From Aquila chrysaetos chrysaetos (taxonomy: Eukaryota; Chordata; Aves; Accipitriformes; Accipitridae), in NCBI RefSeq assembly GCF_900496995.4, contig NC_044010.1, forward strand, positions 6,510,001 to 6,574,000: 64,000 nt of DNA. The letters are read 5' to 3'. The stretch's first letter is position 1. Each line of letters starts with the position of its first letter. Below are positions 22,729-34,501 of the stretch, piece after piece. The position numbers and the translations under genes are program-made. The notes below the pieces were generated by a model, which made no database searches, had not been told where the DNA came from, and saw only the letters and a program-made list of their open reading frames with translations.

Positions 22729-25700
22729 GTGAGTACGTCCTAGGAAAGATTAGCAGAATTTAAGCACAGTAGGAGTTCACCAGCATTAGTGCACGCTCTC
22801 AGGATAGGCCAGCTCTGGTACAGATAAAGTCCATTCATGTTTTAACCCCCCAGCTAGCTCTGCGGCACTTGTGGGGTGGGTGGCAGCCCACGATGTCACA
22901 CAGGTGGCCCTCGTAGGCTGGAGACGTGCTGGACAAACGCACCGCAGTCCCCCCTGTCAGCAGATACCCTGAGCCTTGCTCTTTCTGGCAGAGCACAGCC
23001 TCGTGGAGCTTGAACGGCAGCTGGGCTACAGCCGGCAGCGTAGACTGGGGCTTCTGATGTGCTAATACCACTTTCATCTGAGCATCCTTGAAGCTGACTC
23101 CATCAGCTGGAAGGGTTGCCAGTGAGCACCGTGATGATTCAGGAATGGCGGAGGAGGCAATAGGGTGGAAATACCTTTATGGGAGCTCATCTTAGAGCCC
23201 AGATCAATCCCTACTCCTGCTGGCCAGAAAAGAAGCGAGGGCAGTCAAATCCTCGTCTCCTGCGGAGTTTAAGAGCCTTAACGTCCATGATGTTAGGTCA
23301 GCTCCAAGCAACGTTCCCCAAGCAGGCTGAGAAAGAGATGAAGCTAAAGAACATGCTCTAAAATCTCTTCAAGTCATGTGAGCATTTTCACAATAACTTC
23401 AAAAGACTCATCAAGCCCTCGGGGTCTTATTCTCCATTGCCCTGATCTTTGCACATTGGGCAGTGTAAAAATGTACTGGCATGACTGTGCACTGTATGGA
23501 CAACACCATCAGCTATAGGGCAGCAAAGGTAGAAACCAAATCCCCCCCACACTGCGGCAAAATCCTGAATTAATGAAGCCACTCCCGGGGCAAATATTTT
23601 TACTAAAATAAATACATGAAGGTGTGCTACAGCTGACATTTTTATCTGTTCTCATCAGCATTTTTACACCAATTCACAAAAATTGGTAGGTCTAGAAAAA
23701 TTAGAGTTGAACATCTATCAGCCATAAGCTTTCAGCTGAGCCCTAGTACCCTGTTCTCGTGCTACCAGACACAGAATAAGGCTCTGAGCCATGATCTTGC
23801 TGAAGCCTCATGCTCTTTCTCCAAGGGGCAAGCCAGGATCAGGCTGAAGGGCAGGGTAAATATTCTGTTGGCAGCTTCCCACCTTTGGCTGACCTCTTTG
23901 CCGCAAACCAAAGCAGAAGCAGAAAGGGATTTTTGACTTGTGCATATGGACCGCGCAGTGCGTGAACAGAAAGTAGGACAGGACAGGACAACACCACCAA
24001 ATGTCAGACCTACTATGTGGGTACAAGGAAATTTGATCAAGTAGCAGGGGACTGGCAGTGGCCTACAGCCCTCCTCTGCCACCGGAGTATGTTGAATAGG
24101 AAACATAGCTCGAAGCTTTGACACCCAGCCTAGGCACTTCCCTTGTGTTAATCCAAGCCGCTCTCCCAAACTGTGCCCGCTGCAGTCTCAGCAAGGCTAC
24201 AATTAAGAGAAATTAAGGGTTTGCTCTGCGTATAAGCATTATTAATAAGGGCATTGATGGTTAACTGTTTATGCGTAGCTTTGCGATGGAGTAAAAGAAC
24301 AAAGAGAGCACCGTGATACCGCACGTGTGATCATGTTCCTAATGAAGTCAGTAGCAACATTGAGACTAACCTGTGTGGAGCGGTCCTGGAGCCGGCCTGC
24401 AGGATGTGTACAGCTCCGTTGTGTTACACTGAATGATTAAAAAGCAAGGAATAAGGGGCGGGGGGCATGCCATCCCAGCAAGACAGAATTACACTCTGCA
24501 ATTTGATTGCAACTAAAAAATATTATTAAAAGTCAAATTTTATTTCAGACTGGAATAGTCCATCACCTCAAGCATATGCCAGTCTTTAATGAAATCACAG
24601 TATGCTTTGCATTAGAAAAGCCTTAGCACTCCTTCTTGCTTGTGGAGAGAGCGGGGCTAAGGCACCTGTGTGAAGCAGCCTCTGCCCCCATGCAGTACTG
24701 TGGTCACGATTTGTGAGCACGACAGTAGGTCCGTTCCCTAGTCGTGTTTGCAGACCCATTCAAGACTCAGTTCCATCTGTGGAGCTTGGATAATCAAAGT
24801 AGCTGATCCAAGTCACCCAAACAACAGGGAGAAGAACCCCCACACGTCCCAAACCTAATCTACCACTCCCAGCACCGTGCAGCATCTCCTAGAGAACTAG
24901 GCTGTAGGACTCCAGCAAGACTAAGATTTAAAAAGCAGTCCAAAAAGCCCCAAAGTCGTTTAAATATTTGCTGCTGTTTATGGATCAGCGATGCTACCAA
25001 TGAAGTGGAAATGGTATCATGCTTCAGTACACTATGGGACTGGAAATTGCCAAGAAATCATTCAGTCCCCAAAACCATGTACAATACCTATTCATCTACT
25101 GAACGTTTGCCAAACGAGACATCTGAGACCTGGCCATTATTTATGGAGAAGCTAATGGTGGATGAATACCTCAGATTTAAATGTCCCTTGTGAACTTTGT
25201 GCTTTACACTCAATTTTTAGAGCTATCTGCATCCTGGACCTTCTCCATGAAATCTGTCATTTTATCAATCATGCAGACCAGAACTGTCTCTTTCTGAGAA
25301 GTCTTTTGGGAAGGCTGTGACAGAGCAACGATAGGAACATTTTATAACCTCAGAATCCTCATCTTCACCTAATGAAGTTTCTGGCGCAAAAATGCTATTC
25401 AGCGCTGTGTCTAGCAATCTTCTGGGGTCAACGGGTAGGTCTAACATACCAGCACTGCTACCCCAGTTCTTTTCTGACCTCTGATGCTGTGGCTAGTGTG
25501 ACTACTGAAGCTCACCAGGGTTTCTAAGACAGTGGCGTTAGGGTATCCTGCCCACTGGAGTTTGATGGCATTAAATACCATCGTGCCTTATAGTCATTGT
25601 ATAAATGGAGGAGGACGTGTAGCAGCATGGCCTGGAGCATCCTTCTCAGTCTTCTGACAACATCCAGTTCTACCTCCAAAGGGAAAAAAGCTTCAGAAGA

Positions 25701-28700
25701 TGATTGTCACCGAGGTCCCATCTGCAGCTCCGTTCAGAGCGTGCGAGAGTAACGCTGTCTCCTCTTCTGTGGCTCTCACACCAGAGCAGCGAGAGCTACA
25801 ACTGCTCTTCGAGCTCAAGGAGCTCACCAGACAACTGAGTTCCTGCAGCTCAGCAGTTGACCACTTGTCAGCAGGCCTGACTGCGCGCCTGCTCTTAGTT
25901 CCTCCCGCCGTGCAAAAACATAACAGCCATTTCACAGCTGCGGGGAGCTAACAGCACGCCCAAGAAGAACGCTCCCTAAAACGCCGAACGCTTAAGCGAG
26001 CACGCTTAGATGCACCGCGACTTACGTGCCTGTCGTCACCTGATGCAACTTCGTGTTCATACTTTGCCATCCATATACTCTTCAACGTGGCATCATCATA
26101 CATACCTGATTTACAGAGATTCTTTTGTTTCTTTTTAAGGATTCAGGACAGTGATGGATTTGTATAAGTTTATGAATGCACAATGATGATTTTTAATTTT
26201 TTTTTAAATTGGAAGACTTCCCATAGGGTTGGAAAGTTAAAAATAATAATACCACAATTTTGTGGATAAAGCAGACTGGTCATCAAGAAAGATGAGGTGA
26301 GAACCTGACCTGAATAGTCTACAGGGAGCTTTAGCATTGTCTTTGACAGAGCCAGGATTTCATCCTGGACTCTATTCCCACTTCTGCCACACATGCACTG
26401 AGTGAGTGGTAATGAGAGATTGTATCAGCTCATCTCTCTGTGGTTTGCTCTCATCAGCTGTAAGAGAATAATATTTGACCATCTACCTCACCCAGGCAGT
26501 TGTGAGGATTCATTCAATTAATACCTGTGATGTGCTTTGAGATTCCTGGACAAAAGGCACCAGAAGGATAAAGAACAGGTACCCTGCCAGCATATGAAAA
26601 ACAGAAATGTACACTAGCAAGTTCTAGCTGCTGTAGCAAAGATAAGCGGAACAGAGCAATAAAAGGAAGAGCAGAAATAGAATTTAAAAAATTATGAACG
26701 AGGCCTATAATAAAAAGGCTCTTCTTCATTGTTAAATTTTGGAATAAATTCTGGGTTCGCATACCTCATAGGTAAATATTAAATATTTCACCGATTTCAG
26801 CAGAGCTACTCCCCATTTTAGAAGTTGTGGCTGGTGGAAGTGAGGATGGGTTTTAAGCCCAAGCGTTTTGATCTGGCAAGCATTCTCCTAATACAAGCTA
26901 CAGCTTAGTATGCAGGCGGTGCGATCTGAATGCATCATCCTGAGAGCGTTCACTTCAGAGCCATTCCCACCACCACCTTCTTCAGTTTTAATGGTTCACA
27001 TTCTTGGGCTTAGCATTTGAATGTGCTCAGGACCTTGGAAACTCCCCCAGTTAAGTGCTTGCACATCTGCTGGGCTAGCGGCAGCTGGCTTTCATGCGAA
27101 CACCTGGCACCAGCTCCTGGTGAAATATTCTTCAGACTCCACAGACCACACAGGCACTGCATTGCATTTTGCCTCAGACTACAGAAACACTCCTTACTGG
27201 ATCCCATTGCAAAGGCTTCCAGCATTTATATATAGATATTTTTTATATATTTTGAGGTGGTCAAGCAGTTCTCAAAATCTGCAACTAAAGCAAAAACGGT
27301 GCGGGGTGTCTTTGAAAACTGAACCTACCTATTAAGGTGCCTCATTTCAGAGGGACAGCCTTCAGTTTGCACATCTTGTAGCCCATCTAATTGTGCAGAA
27401 AATCTCTAAGGGTTTGTTTTTTTCCCTTTGCTTCCTTTTTTTAAGAAAAAAACAAAGGAGCCCCACAAGTATCAGTGAACTGAAGATGAAAGCACAGTTC
27501 CCTACTGCATTTTGCAAGCCAATTCCCATTTCTCTCCCCTGCATTCATTCAGAGTCAGGGGGTCTAATGGAAGACTGCCTCGTTCAGTACCTGACTTCTG
27601 ACACGTAGCAGCTGGGTCCAGCAGAGAACACCCTAAAGACATAGCTCAGCTCAGCGCGTTTCTGTGCCCACGCGCGGGGATGCTGGCATAATCCAAACCG
27701 TTTAAATTTCTCAGGATTATTTCTTAAACAACTCTGAAAACAACTCACACCGGGTGAATTCTGTATTTATACGAGTGCTCCTCTCTGCAGGGAGCTGCGT
27801 CCTTCGCTTGCTGCAGGGTTGACCCACTGCCTCAGAAGCCAAGCTTACTTGTGGCACCCTCTCCAGCTTGATCTGGGATAGGTATTTTTGAGTGGGTCTT
27901 GAAAAACCTCCAAGGCTGGAGCCTGCACAGGCTCACCAAGCAACCGGTTCCACTGCCTCACGGTCAGAAAGTTTACCTTCATAACCAGTTTGCACCTTTC
28001 TTCTTTCAGCTTACGCCTGTTGCCTCTTCTTGTCCCACCACGCACTGCTGGGAAAAACCTGGCTCCATCTTCTTAGTAACCTGGCTCCAACTTTCTTAAT
28101 AACCTCCCAGTAGGCACTAGGGGACTTCTGTTAGTCCCCTCACCCCCCCAAAAAGCCACCTCTTCTCCAGGGTGAACAAGCCCTGTTCCCTTAGCTGCTC
28201 CTCACAGGACGAGTGCTCCAGCCCCCAGGGACTGTCTTGGTGGCACTCTGCTGGACTCGCTCCCATTTATCAATGGTTTTCCTGTACCGAGGCCCCAAAA
28301 TCAGACGCAGTACTCCAGATGCGGTCTAAATGTAAGCAGAGAGACCGGGAACTAGTGCTGGTTCCTGATGGTTTCCCAGGATCCAGCTAAACCAGCAGGA
28401 TCTACGGGGTCGAAGACTAAAATCCAGGCTCTCGCCGAGCAAGGACTTTCCTCCTGCTTTCTCTCCTACTCCCCCCTTCTCCGACCAGCGCCGCATGAGA
28501 TCGATTTGCTGTACTCATTCAACGGGCTTATCTGTTGGAGGGCAGGCCGCCTCCTTCTTCATCTCCGACAAGGAGTGGGTGCTGAGGCAGAGCACCTTGC
28601 TCGGAGTCAGGCTATCATCCCAGCCCCGAGGAGAGCAATGCCACGTGGTGCTTGGAGCATATTGTTGTCAACCGAAAAGATCATTGTCGAGAACTTGATG

Positions 28701-31700
28701 GCTGGGCCGAAAAATGCATTTCTCCATCACAAAGATTGGCCACAGCTAAGCTGTCACAATTACACACTTCAGATTAAAAATTCAGAACACCCAGAACAAA
28801 AGCTCGACATGGTAGCAAACCAAAACCCTTTATCCGAATAGCTTGTGAGTTCTCTCTCAGATCTAATAATCAAAATCTGTAACTGAGATAAGAATCCAAA
28901 TAAGGTTTTAGAGAAGCCTCGGGTCTCAGGTCTCTGTTTCATGAATAAATGCATAAAATTTGCAGCACTTTTCCAGCTCACTGGCTGCAAGAGAACTCCA
29001 GCAGCTAAGCTGGGAAACACTTGCAGCCCATAGATTTTCTCAGATAAGCCTTAATCAAAGGATATATACAGTGATATCAAATTTAAATCAATTTATCATG
29101 CTAGGCCTTAAGGGAAGAGATAGCTGCTATCTTTTTCTTTACCCTGCCTCCCTCCGTAAGAGTAAGTCAAGGATTGAAATCAAGGTGTGGTCCTTCTCCA
29201 TGACCTACCGCTGTGTTATCTTGCACACAACATAAGTGCCTCAGTTTCCCTCTGCACATCACAGTGGACACGAACTCGTCTAGCTGTTGAGATACTTGGA
29301 GGAGAGCACCTCCTCATACGTAACTTACTAGGACTCGGTGCAGAACAAGGCTGACAGTTTTGTGGTTGCTGCTGCAGGTGACCGGAGGAGTCTGGACTTT
29401 CAGCCGCATCTGTTGTGATATCTTCGTCACCATGGATGTAATGATGTGCACAGCCAGCATTTTAAACCTCTGTGCTATCAGCATTGACAGGTGAGAGCCA
29501 ACAGCGTCCAGGGGGATAGTCTGGAGATGGGGGTTGGCCCCATAGCCCAGCGTGGCAGGGACAAGGAAACGGGGTTTGCACGGGCAGCATCGGCGTCTTC
29601 GGGAACACGAGACTCCCTGCAAGTCCGTCACTGTCACTACTGCTATTAATACAGTTCTGCCCACCATGTGCTGGAAGATGTCTGTACTTAAGGGCAGAGA
29701 GGCACAAGCAATAAAACATCGCCGGTAGGTAGTCAACCACATCTTCATGCTTTTTGAAGGCAGGAACCAGAACTGGTCATCTAATTCCCATTGAGTCTCA
29801 AAGAGGGTTTCTCCGCCTGGAGACCTCACTCATGAAGTTTTAATAAACAAAATCCTGCCATATACATAGGGAGGGGGTGAAGATTATTGCTGTGTAATCT
29901 TCAGCCTTGCTCTGGTTTTCTACATCTTAAAACTGAGCCTATTTTAAGCAACGCTGAGGGCTGGGAGCCAAGACCTCGGCACACATGGTGCTGTTAGGAC
30001 CGAGGAGTGGGGGAAGGAAAAAAACACTGCATGCTGTACCTTTGTAATATGTGGTTCAAGGGTAATCGTACAAAGCAGGTCTCAACGCTGGGTTGGTCCA
30101 GCGTTCCTCCACGGGAATCTTCATCCCTATTTCATTTTGGCTCTGTCTGCAAGTAGCAGCCCCCAGGCTATCCTAAAGACGAGACTCCTATGCTTTCCAA
30201 ATCCTAGCCTTGCTGAGCTGCATCCCCTGGGGCACCCCGGCAGCCGAAGGCCCTGGACACCCACCCGTGGGCAATCCGCTGGCTGTCAGCGAGGCTGACA
30301 CCAGAGTGGGCAGCTGCGGCACAGAGTGTGGTGGGCTGTGGTTGCTCCAGAGAATGCTTTTTCCCAGCAGTGCGCATATAACCTTAGGGGTTTGAGGGAT
30401 GGGGGTTTCCTGGGGTTTCTAGATCCGTCTGGTATCCCAAACCTTGTAGCTTCACAATGCCGGCAGTTCTACAGAGCGTTTCTCTGCAGTGCTGCCAACT
30501 AATTCCGATTTCCTCTGTTCCTCCCCCCAACGCCCCGTTTACCATTTCTATAAATTGCTGATTCCACCATCTGATCTTCTCTCCTTTTCTCTTCCATTTC
30601 TTCACCACGTTCACCATCATGTTCCCTACATGGCTTTCATTTCTCCTTTTAAAACCTGGTCCTTTTCCTCCCTCCATTCTTACCTCTCCTCTTCCTGGAG
30701 CTGGTTTGGTCCACAGATACACCGCAGTGGTGAAACCAGTTCAGTACCAGTACAGCACCGGGCAGAGCTCCTGCAGGAGGGTGTCTCTCATGATTGTGAT
30801 AGTCTGGATGCTGGCATTCGCAGTGTCGTGCCCTCTCCTCTTCGGCTTCAATACTACAGGTAGGTGACGTCCCGAACAATAGCACACGGGGAGGGGTTGG
30901 AAGTGAAGCTGCCCTGTGTATGGTCAGGTCATTTAACGTGGGTCCTGCAGACTTTCCAAGTTACAGGAAATTTTAGGGAACTGGAAAGCACGCTATGAAA
31001 GGTGAGAAAAATCTCCCGTGCTGGAGAGCAGACGTGCTCTTGTCTATAAACTTGCCATTTGCTCAGGCAGACTCTGCCTATTGCTCTGAGGACAGACCTG
31101 CCCGCTTTACTGCCAAATTAATGCCATCAGAGTGTCCGGGTCTACAGATCCCCCAAACAGTCACTCTGCACACACAGACCAAATCTCCAGACGTGCAGCA
31201 CATCCAATACACACACACACACACACACATCAGACTTACTGCATCTTGCCGATATCAGCAGGTCCAGACACACAGGCTTAAATCTGATAGAGGAGACTTT
31301 TCTAAACAGCAAGGGTCGCATATTGGCAGTGCTTCTGAGAAATCTCCTTCCCATCCAACCGGCTGTCTGCTTCCTCGCTTAATCCCGTGAGGAGAGCAAA
31401 CAATTTAGCCTCCTCCTTGGAAGCAAGTTGGTCTTTCCCCTTCCCCTCGCCTAGAGCAGCCCGTTCTCCCGAGGCTGAGGGGCAGGGGAGCCTTCCTCCC
31501 CCCTGATCCACAGGCAGAAGTCCTCTGCTCCCCATCCATCCTCTACGCAGCGCTTGAGGCGAGAAGGGGACAGGGGGTGGGAAGTGCTGCTGTCCCCCAC
31601 TGCCTGGTCCAGACAGATGGGGGTGAGGGCACACCTCTGCATCTAGACAGCTCGGAGGCTGCCAGAGGAATAGGAGAAAGGATGAAAGGAGAAAGGATCC

Positions 31701-33751
31701 TCTGAGAAAGGATGGGGATAGGCATGAGAGAAGAGGGCAGAGCTGTTGGCCAGAAAAGCAGGCAGATGCATACCGGGTCATGCTAGACGGCCCCAAGTAG
31801 AGTCCGTTTTAAGCATCAGTGAGGTGAGTGGGTAGGCCACAGTATAATTTGCAACAACAGAGATAGGAGATACTTGCAGTCCTCAGACTGCCTTTGTCCC
31901 CCGGCCACCTTTCGACTTGCTTTGCCAACGCACCGGACCCTCCTCGTACTAAACCGAAGCAGCTCAGCCGCTCCTCTCTCTCTCTTCTCCTCCCCAGGGG
32001 ATCCCAGTGTCTGTTCCATATCCAACCCTAGTTTCATCATCTACTCCTCTTTGGTGTCCTTCTACCTCCCCTTCATGGTGACCCTGCTGCTCTATGTCCG
32101 GATTTACCTCGTGCTAAGACAAAGACAAAAGAAGCGAACCCTCACCCGGCAGGGCAGCCACAGCGCCAGCACCAAACCGTGTTATGCACACAAAGTAAGA
32201 TCCACATGAACGCAGTAGGAGCTGTCAAAAAGGACAGGGCATGCATCATCTCTTCTCCTCAAAGGGTCAAAGCACAGAACGGAAAGCATAAAGAAGGGAC
32301 ATGGCATGTTTTCATCCCATCCTTCACTCATACGCCATGATATATGAGACGCAGAAGCTCCAGTTAAATCCTTTTCAGCCCTATAGAAAGCAGGTGCTCC
32401 CTGTGTATCTCTGCCCTCTAGAACCAGGCGACTAGAAAAGAGCATGGCCTACTTCTATATTTCTTCAGAGCAGGCCTTTCTCAGCCATGCAGAAGTCTGG
32501 CTAATTTTTTCATTTATTGTCTTCTGATTTTAATGTCTTCATTTATTGATTTTTGCTCTATGATGCTTCGTTCTCAGGGCTTCACAGGCTTTAACCTAGA
32601 TTATTTAAAAAAAAACCCAACCCTCTTCATCTGACGGACTTAAGAGGTCAAAATGCTCATGGTGCATGGAGCATTTTTTCCACTGACCTTTCTAGACGAA
32701 ATACCTGCAACCATGGGAACTAGCGCAATGGTTTGAAAGGGCTTGCCTGGTCACGCATATCCGCTTGTTTTACCCATTTTCTCACAGAGAAGCTACATTA
32801 AAAAAGGGTGGGGATGTCGAGGGGAGGAGGGCCAACAGAAAAATACAAGCGAAAGGTTAGCAGAGCAGGTGTTTCAGCTCTTCTTGTTCTCATGCTTCTC
32901 CTCGGTGGGATGGAGGCAGAGTTGTTCGGTGCTGGTTCACCCTCTGATAAGCCAAGGTCAGTCCAGAGGATATGGTGCAAACCTAAGCAGCGAGTGGGGC
33001 TAAGGATGACTCCTACAACTTTCCTTGTCATCCTTTGACCCAATTAATGGTTTGGATGGTTCCTAGTTCCTCTGTGGCATCCTCTTTTGCAGGAACACAT
33101 GGAGAGAAAAGCTTTGCCAAACAGAAGCCAAGGCACCTTTTCCCCCTGTCTCCCACTCAAATGCTCAGGCCAGGAGACGTCTACCAAAAGGAAGCTGCTG
33201 ACTGCCTTCAGCCTGCAGCGGTACCGCAGCTTCTGCCACGAGGCATCCCTCACCAAGGCACCAGGGACTACACAACACAGCAGGCTGGAAGAGAGGAGAA
33301 AGAGTACGAAGCCAGGACTGGAGGTACGGAGGCTCAGCGATGGCAAAACCATCAGCTCTTTGAAGCTAGCGCAGCAGCAGCCCCGGCTGATCCAGCTTCG
33401 GGAGAGGAAGGCTACGCAGATGCTAGCTATTGTCCTGGGTGAGTGAGAGCCACTCTGTCTCGTGGGGTGCAAGGGCTGATGGTTTGGGACTTGCAAGAGC
33501 AAGGAGTCTCCTAATACAGTGTAGAGAGTAAAAAAGTGCAAGCCAGACCCAGACTTCAGCTGTCACTGATCCACAGACTCTGAAGAGACGATGGTGGGAC
33601 ATTTAGGGAGCTAGGGTAATGCCCTCAAATGTTGAGAGCCAAGTGTGTTAGTGTTTTATTCGCCATGATTTGTTACCCCCCTGTTTTAAATTAGTGGCCA
33701 ACAAGCCCTGCTAGAGGGAGCAACAGCCAACGCCTTTGCTTTCCCTTTTCC

Positions 33752-33810
<59 letters not shown>

Positions 33811-34501
33811 GCTGGGACGATCCTAAGTTTCCATACACGCAGAAGCAATTAGGTCCAATTACAGAAGGGGAAGGAGCAGCAGAGGAACCAGCTCGTAGAG
33901 CTGGATAGAGAAGCCAGGAGACTGGTGCCCCAGTCATCTGCCACGGTCACCAGATGCATTGCTTCCCCTCATTAACTCAGTACTAGCAGGGAAATAATGC
34001 AGCCCTCATCATAACTGATTAAAGCAGCTAAGGCAGCAGTCTAAGTTGTGGCTGCTTGCTTTTGTCTGTCACCAGACCATTCCTGAAGCCCTATCCATCC
34101 ATTCTCATAACTGGTCCCAAGGAGCCTCCGCTCTTGCCAAGTCCCTCTATATCAGGAGTAAACGTCACCTTCAGCGTTTACCAGATGCAGACATGTGCAT
34201 GGAAATAGCGAGAGGATGGAGGGAGAGGGCACAGTTGCAGGCCCCCTTCCAAGCAGTTGCTTGTCTAAATTCATGGATTGTTTTCTCCCTCTCTCTAAAC
34301 CCAGGGGCATTCATAGTCTGCTGGCTGCCCTTCTTCTTGATTCACATTCTCAATGCCCACTGCCCGTCCTGCCACGTGCCCCCAGGGCTTTACAGTGCCA
34401 GCACCTGGCTTGGCTACGTGAACAGCGCTCTCAACCCCATCATCTACACAACCTTCAACACCGACTTCCGCAAAGCCTTCCTCAAGATCCTCTGCTGCTG
34501 A
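22447..34501 (+). CDS. DRD3: Dopamine D3 receptor
   Basis: Six coding exons, 22447-22728, 29378-29490, 30717-30859, 31998-32194, 33093-33438 and 34305-34501, join in frame with GT..AG introns to give 425 aa (human 400). The product is a Gi/o-coupled, seven-helix dopamine receptor of the plasma membrane. Visible landmarks are the LAVADLL motif in helix 2, the amine-binding Asp114 in helix 3, DRY at 131-133, and the helix 5 serines 196, 197 and 200. CWLP is at 366-369 and NPIIY at 404-408. The N-terminus has N-glycosylation sites at Asn12, Asn22 and Asn23. The third intracellular loop is long (about 216-350), and its middle is the least human-like part. The tail is short, as in D2-like receptors, and ends Cys-Cys. 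The start codon follows a splice acceptor by 10 bp, so the 5' leader comes from upstream exons. Exon phases equal those of mammalian DRD3. It is convergent with QTRT2. Confidence 0.97.
24190..24640. other. Candidate regulatory element in DRD3 intron
   Basis: An AT-rich block in the 6.6-kb first coding intron has repeated homeodomain and octamer-like words (ATTAATAAGG, TGATTAAAAAG, TTAATGAAATC, TTTGCATTAG). It has no coding potential and no repeat similarity that I recognise. Its evenness contrasts with the flanking intron, which suggests constraint. Texture only. Confidence 0.2.
27890..28345 (-). mobile_element. CR1 LINE 3'-end fragment
   Basis: The + strand matches the reverse complement of a CR1 tail over about 450 bp. 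Recognisable tracts are GGTCTTGAAAAACCTCCAAGG, the 'GGTTCCACTGCCT' block, 'TCTTCTCCAGGGTGAACAAG', 'CTGCTCCTCACAGGACGAG' and the end near 'GCAGTACTCCAGATGCGG'. It lies in the first coding intron of DRD3, is 5'-truncated and has no intact frame. Part of it carries a small internal duplication near 28045-28105. Confidence 0.9.
29378..29490 (+). CDS. DRD3: DRD3 coding exon 2 (helix 3)
   Basis: Acceptor GCTGCAG and donor ACAG|GTGAGA; 113 bp, the same length as in mammals. It encodes residues 95-131 plus two bases of Arg132. It carries the Cys-Cys pair of helix 3 (the extracellular-disulfide region), the ligand-binding Asp114 and the first part of DRY. Confidence 0.97.
30717..30859 (+). CDS. DRD3: DRD3 coding exon 3 (second intracellular loop and helix 4)
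   Basis: Acceptor CCACAG and donor ACAG|GTAGGT; 143 bp. It encodes Arg132 (completed) to Thr179, including the second intracellular loop [10 protein letters not shown], helix 4 with its Trp, and the FGFNTTG start of the second extracellular loop. Lys138 stands where human D3 has Met. Confidence 0.97.
31209..31229 (+). repeat. (AC)n microsatellite
   Basis: About ten AC units in the third coding intron of DRD3. Likely length-polymorphic. Confidence 0.9.
31998..32194 (+). CDS. DRD3: DRD3 coding exon 4 (helix 5 and start of third loop)
   Basis: Acceptor CTCCCCAG and donor CAAA|GTAAGA, ending in phase 0; 197 bp, residues 181-245. It contains VCSISNP of the second extracellular loop with its disulfide Cys. 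The three helix-5 serines of the catechol-binding site are in [11 protein letters not shown], followed by the basic start of the third loop ([12 protein letters not shown]). Confidence 0.97.
33093..33438 (+). CDS. DRD3: DRD3 coding exon 5 (third intracellular loop)
   Basis: Acceptor TTTTGCAG and donor CTGG|GTGAGT; 346 bp, 115 codons plus one base. Most of the third intracellular loop is encoded here. Only islands resemble mammalian D3 (ELKRYYS-like LQRYRSF, SLEVRKL-like [10 protein letters not shown], and the [14 protein letters not shown] entry into helix 6). The part before LQRYRSF is basic and has two cysteines not expected from the human loop. This loop accounts for part of the extra length over the human protein. 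Confidence 0.95.
33753..33809 (+). repeat. (TTA)19 microsatellite
   Basis: Nineteen perfect TTA units in the last intron of DRD3, 314 bp after the preceding exon. The long asparagine run seen on the opposite strand is an artefact of this repeat. Confidence 0.97.
34305..34501 (+). CDS. DRD3: DRD3 coding exon 6 (helices 6-7 and C-terminus)
   Basis: The acceptor is CTAAACCCAG and the TGA stop is at 34499-34501. It encodes residues 361-425: CWLPFF of helix 6, the third extracellular loop with the CPSC disulfide pair, NPIIY of helix 7, and helix 8 (FRKAFLKIL) ending Cys-Cys. The terminal Cys is shared with mammalian D3. The preceding Cys replaces Ser. Confidence 0.97.

Noticed and set aside
25700..25951. 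83-codon + strand frame with a coiled-coil-like [17 protein letters not shown] segment in the DRD3 intron
   Set aside because: No splice context in frame, no family match, and the opposite strand is open as well.
33686..33937. Frame with a poly-asparagine run
   Set aside because: It is generated by the (TTA)19 microsatellite read on the - strand.
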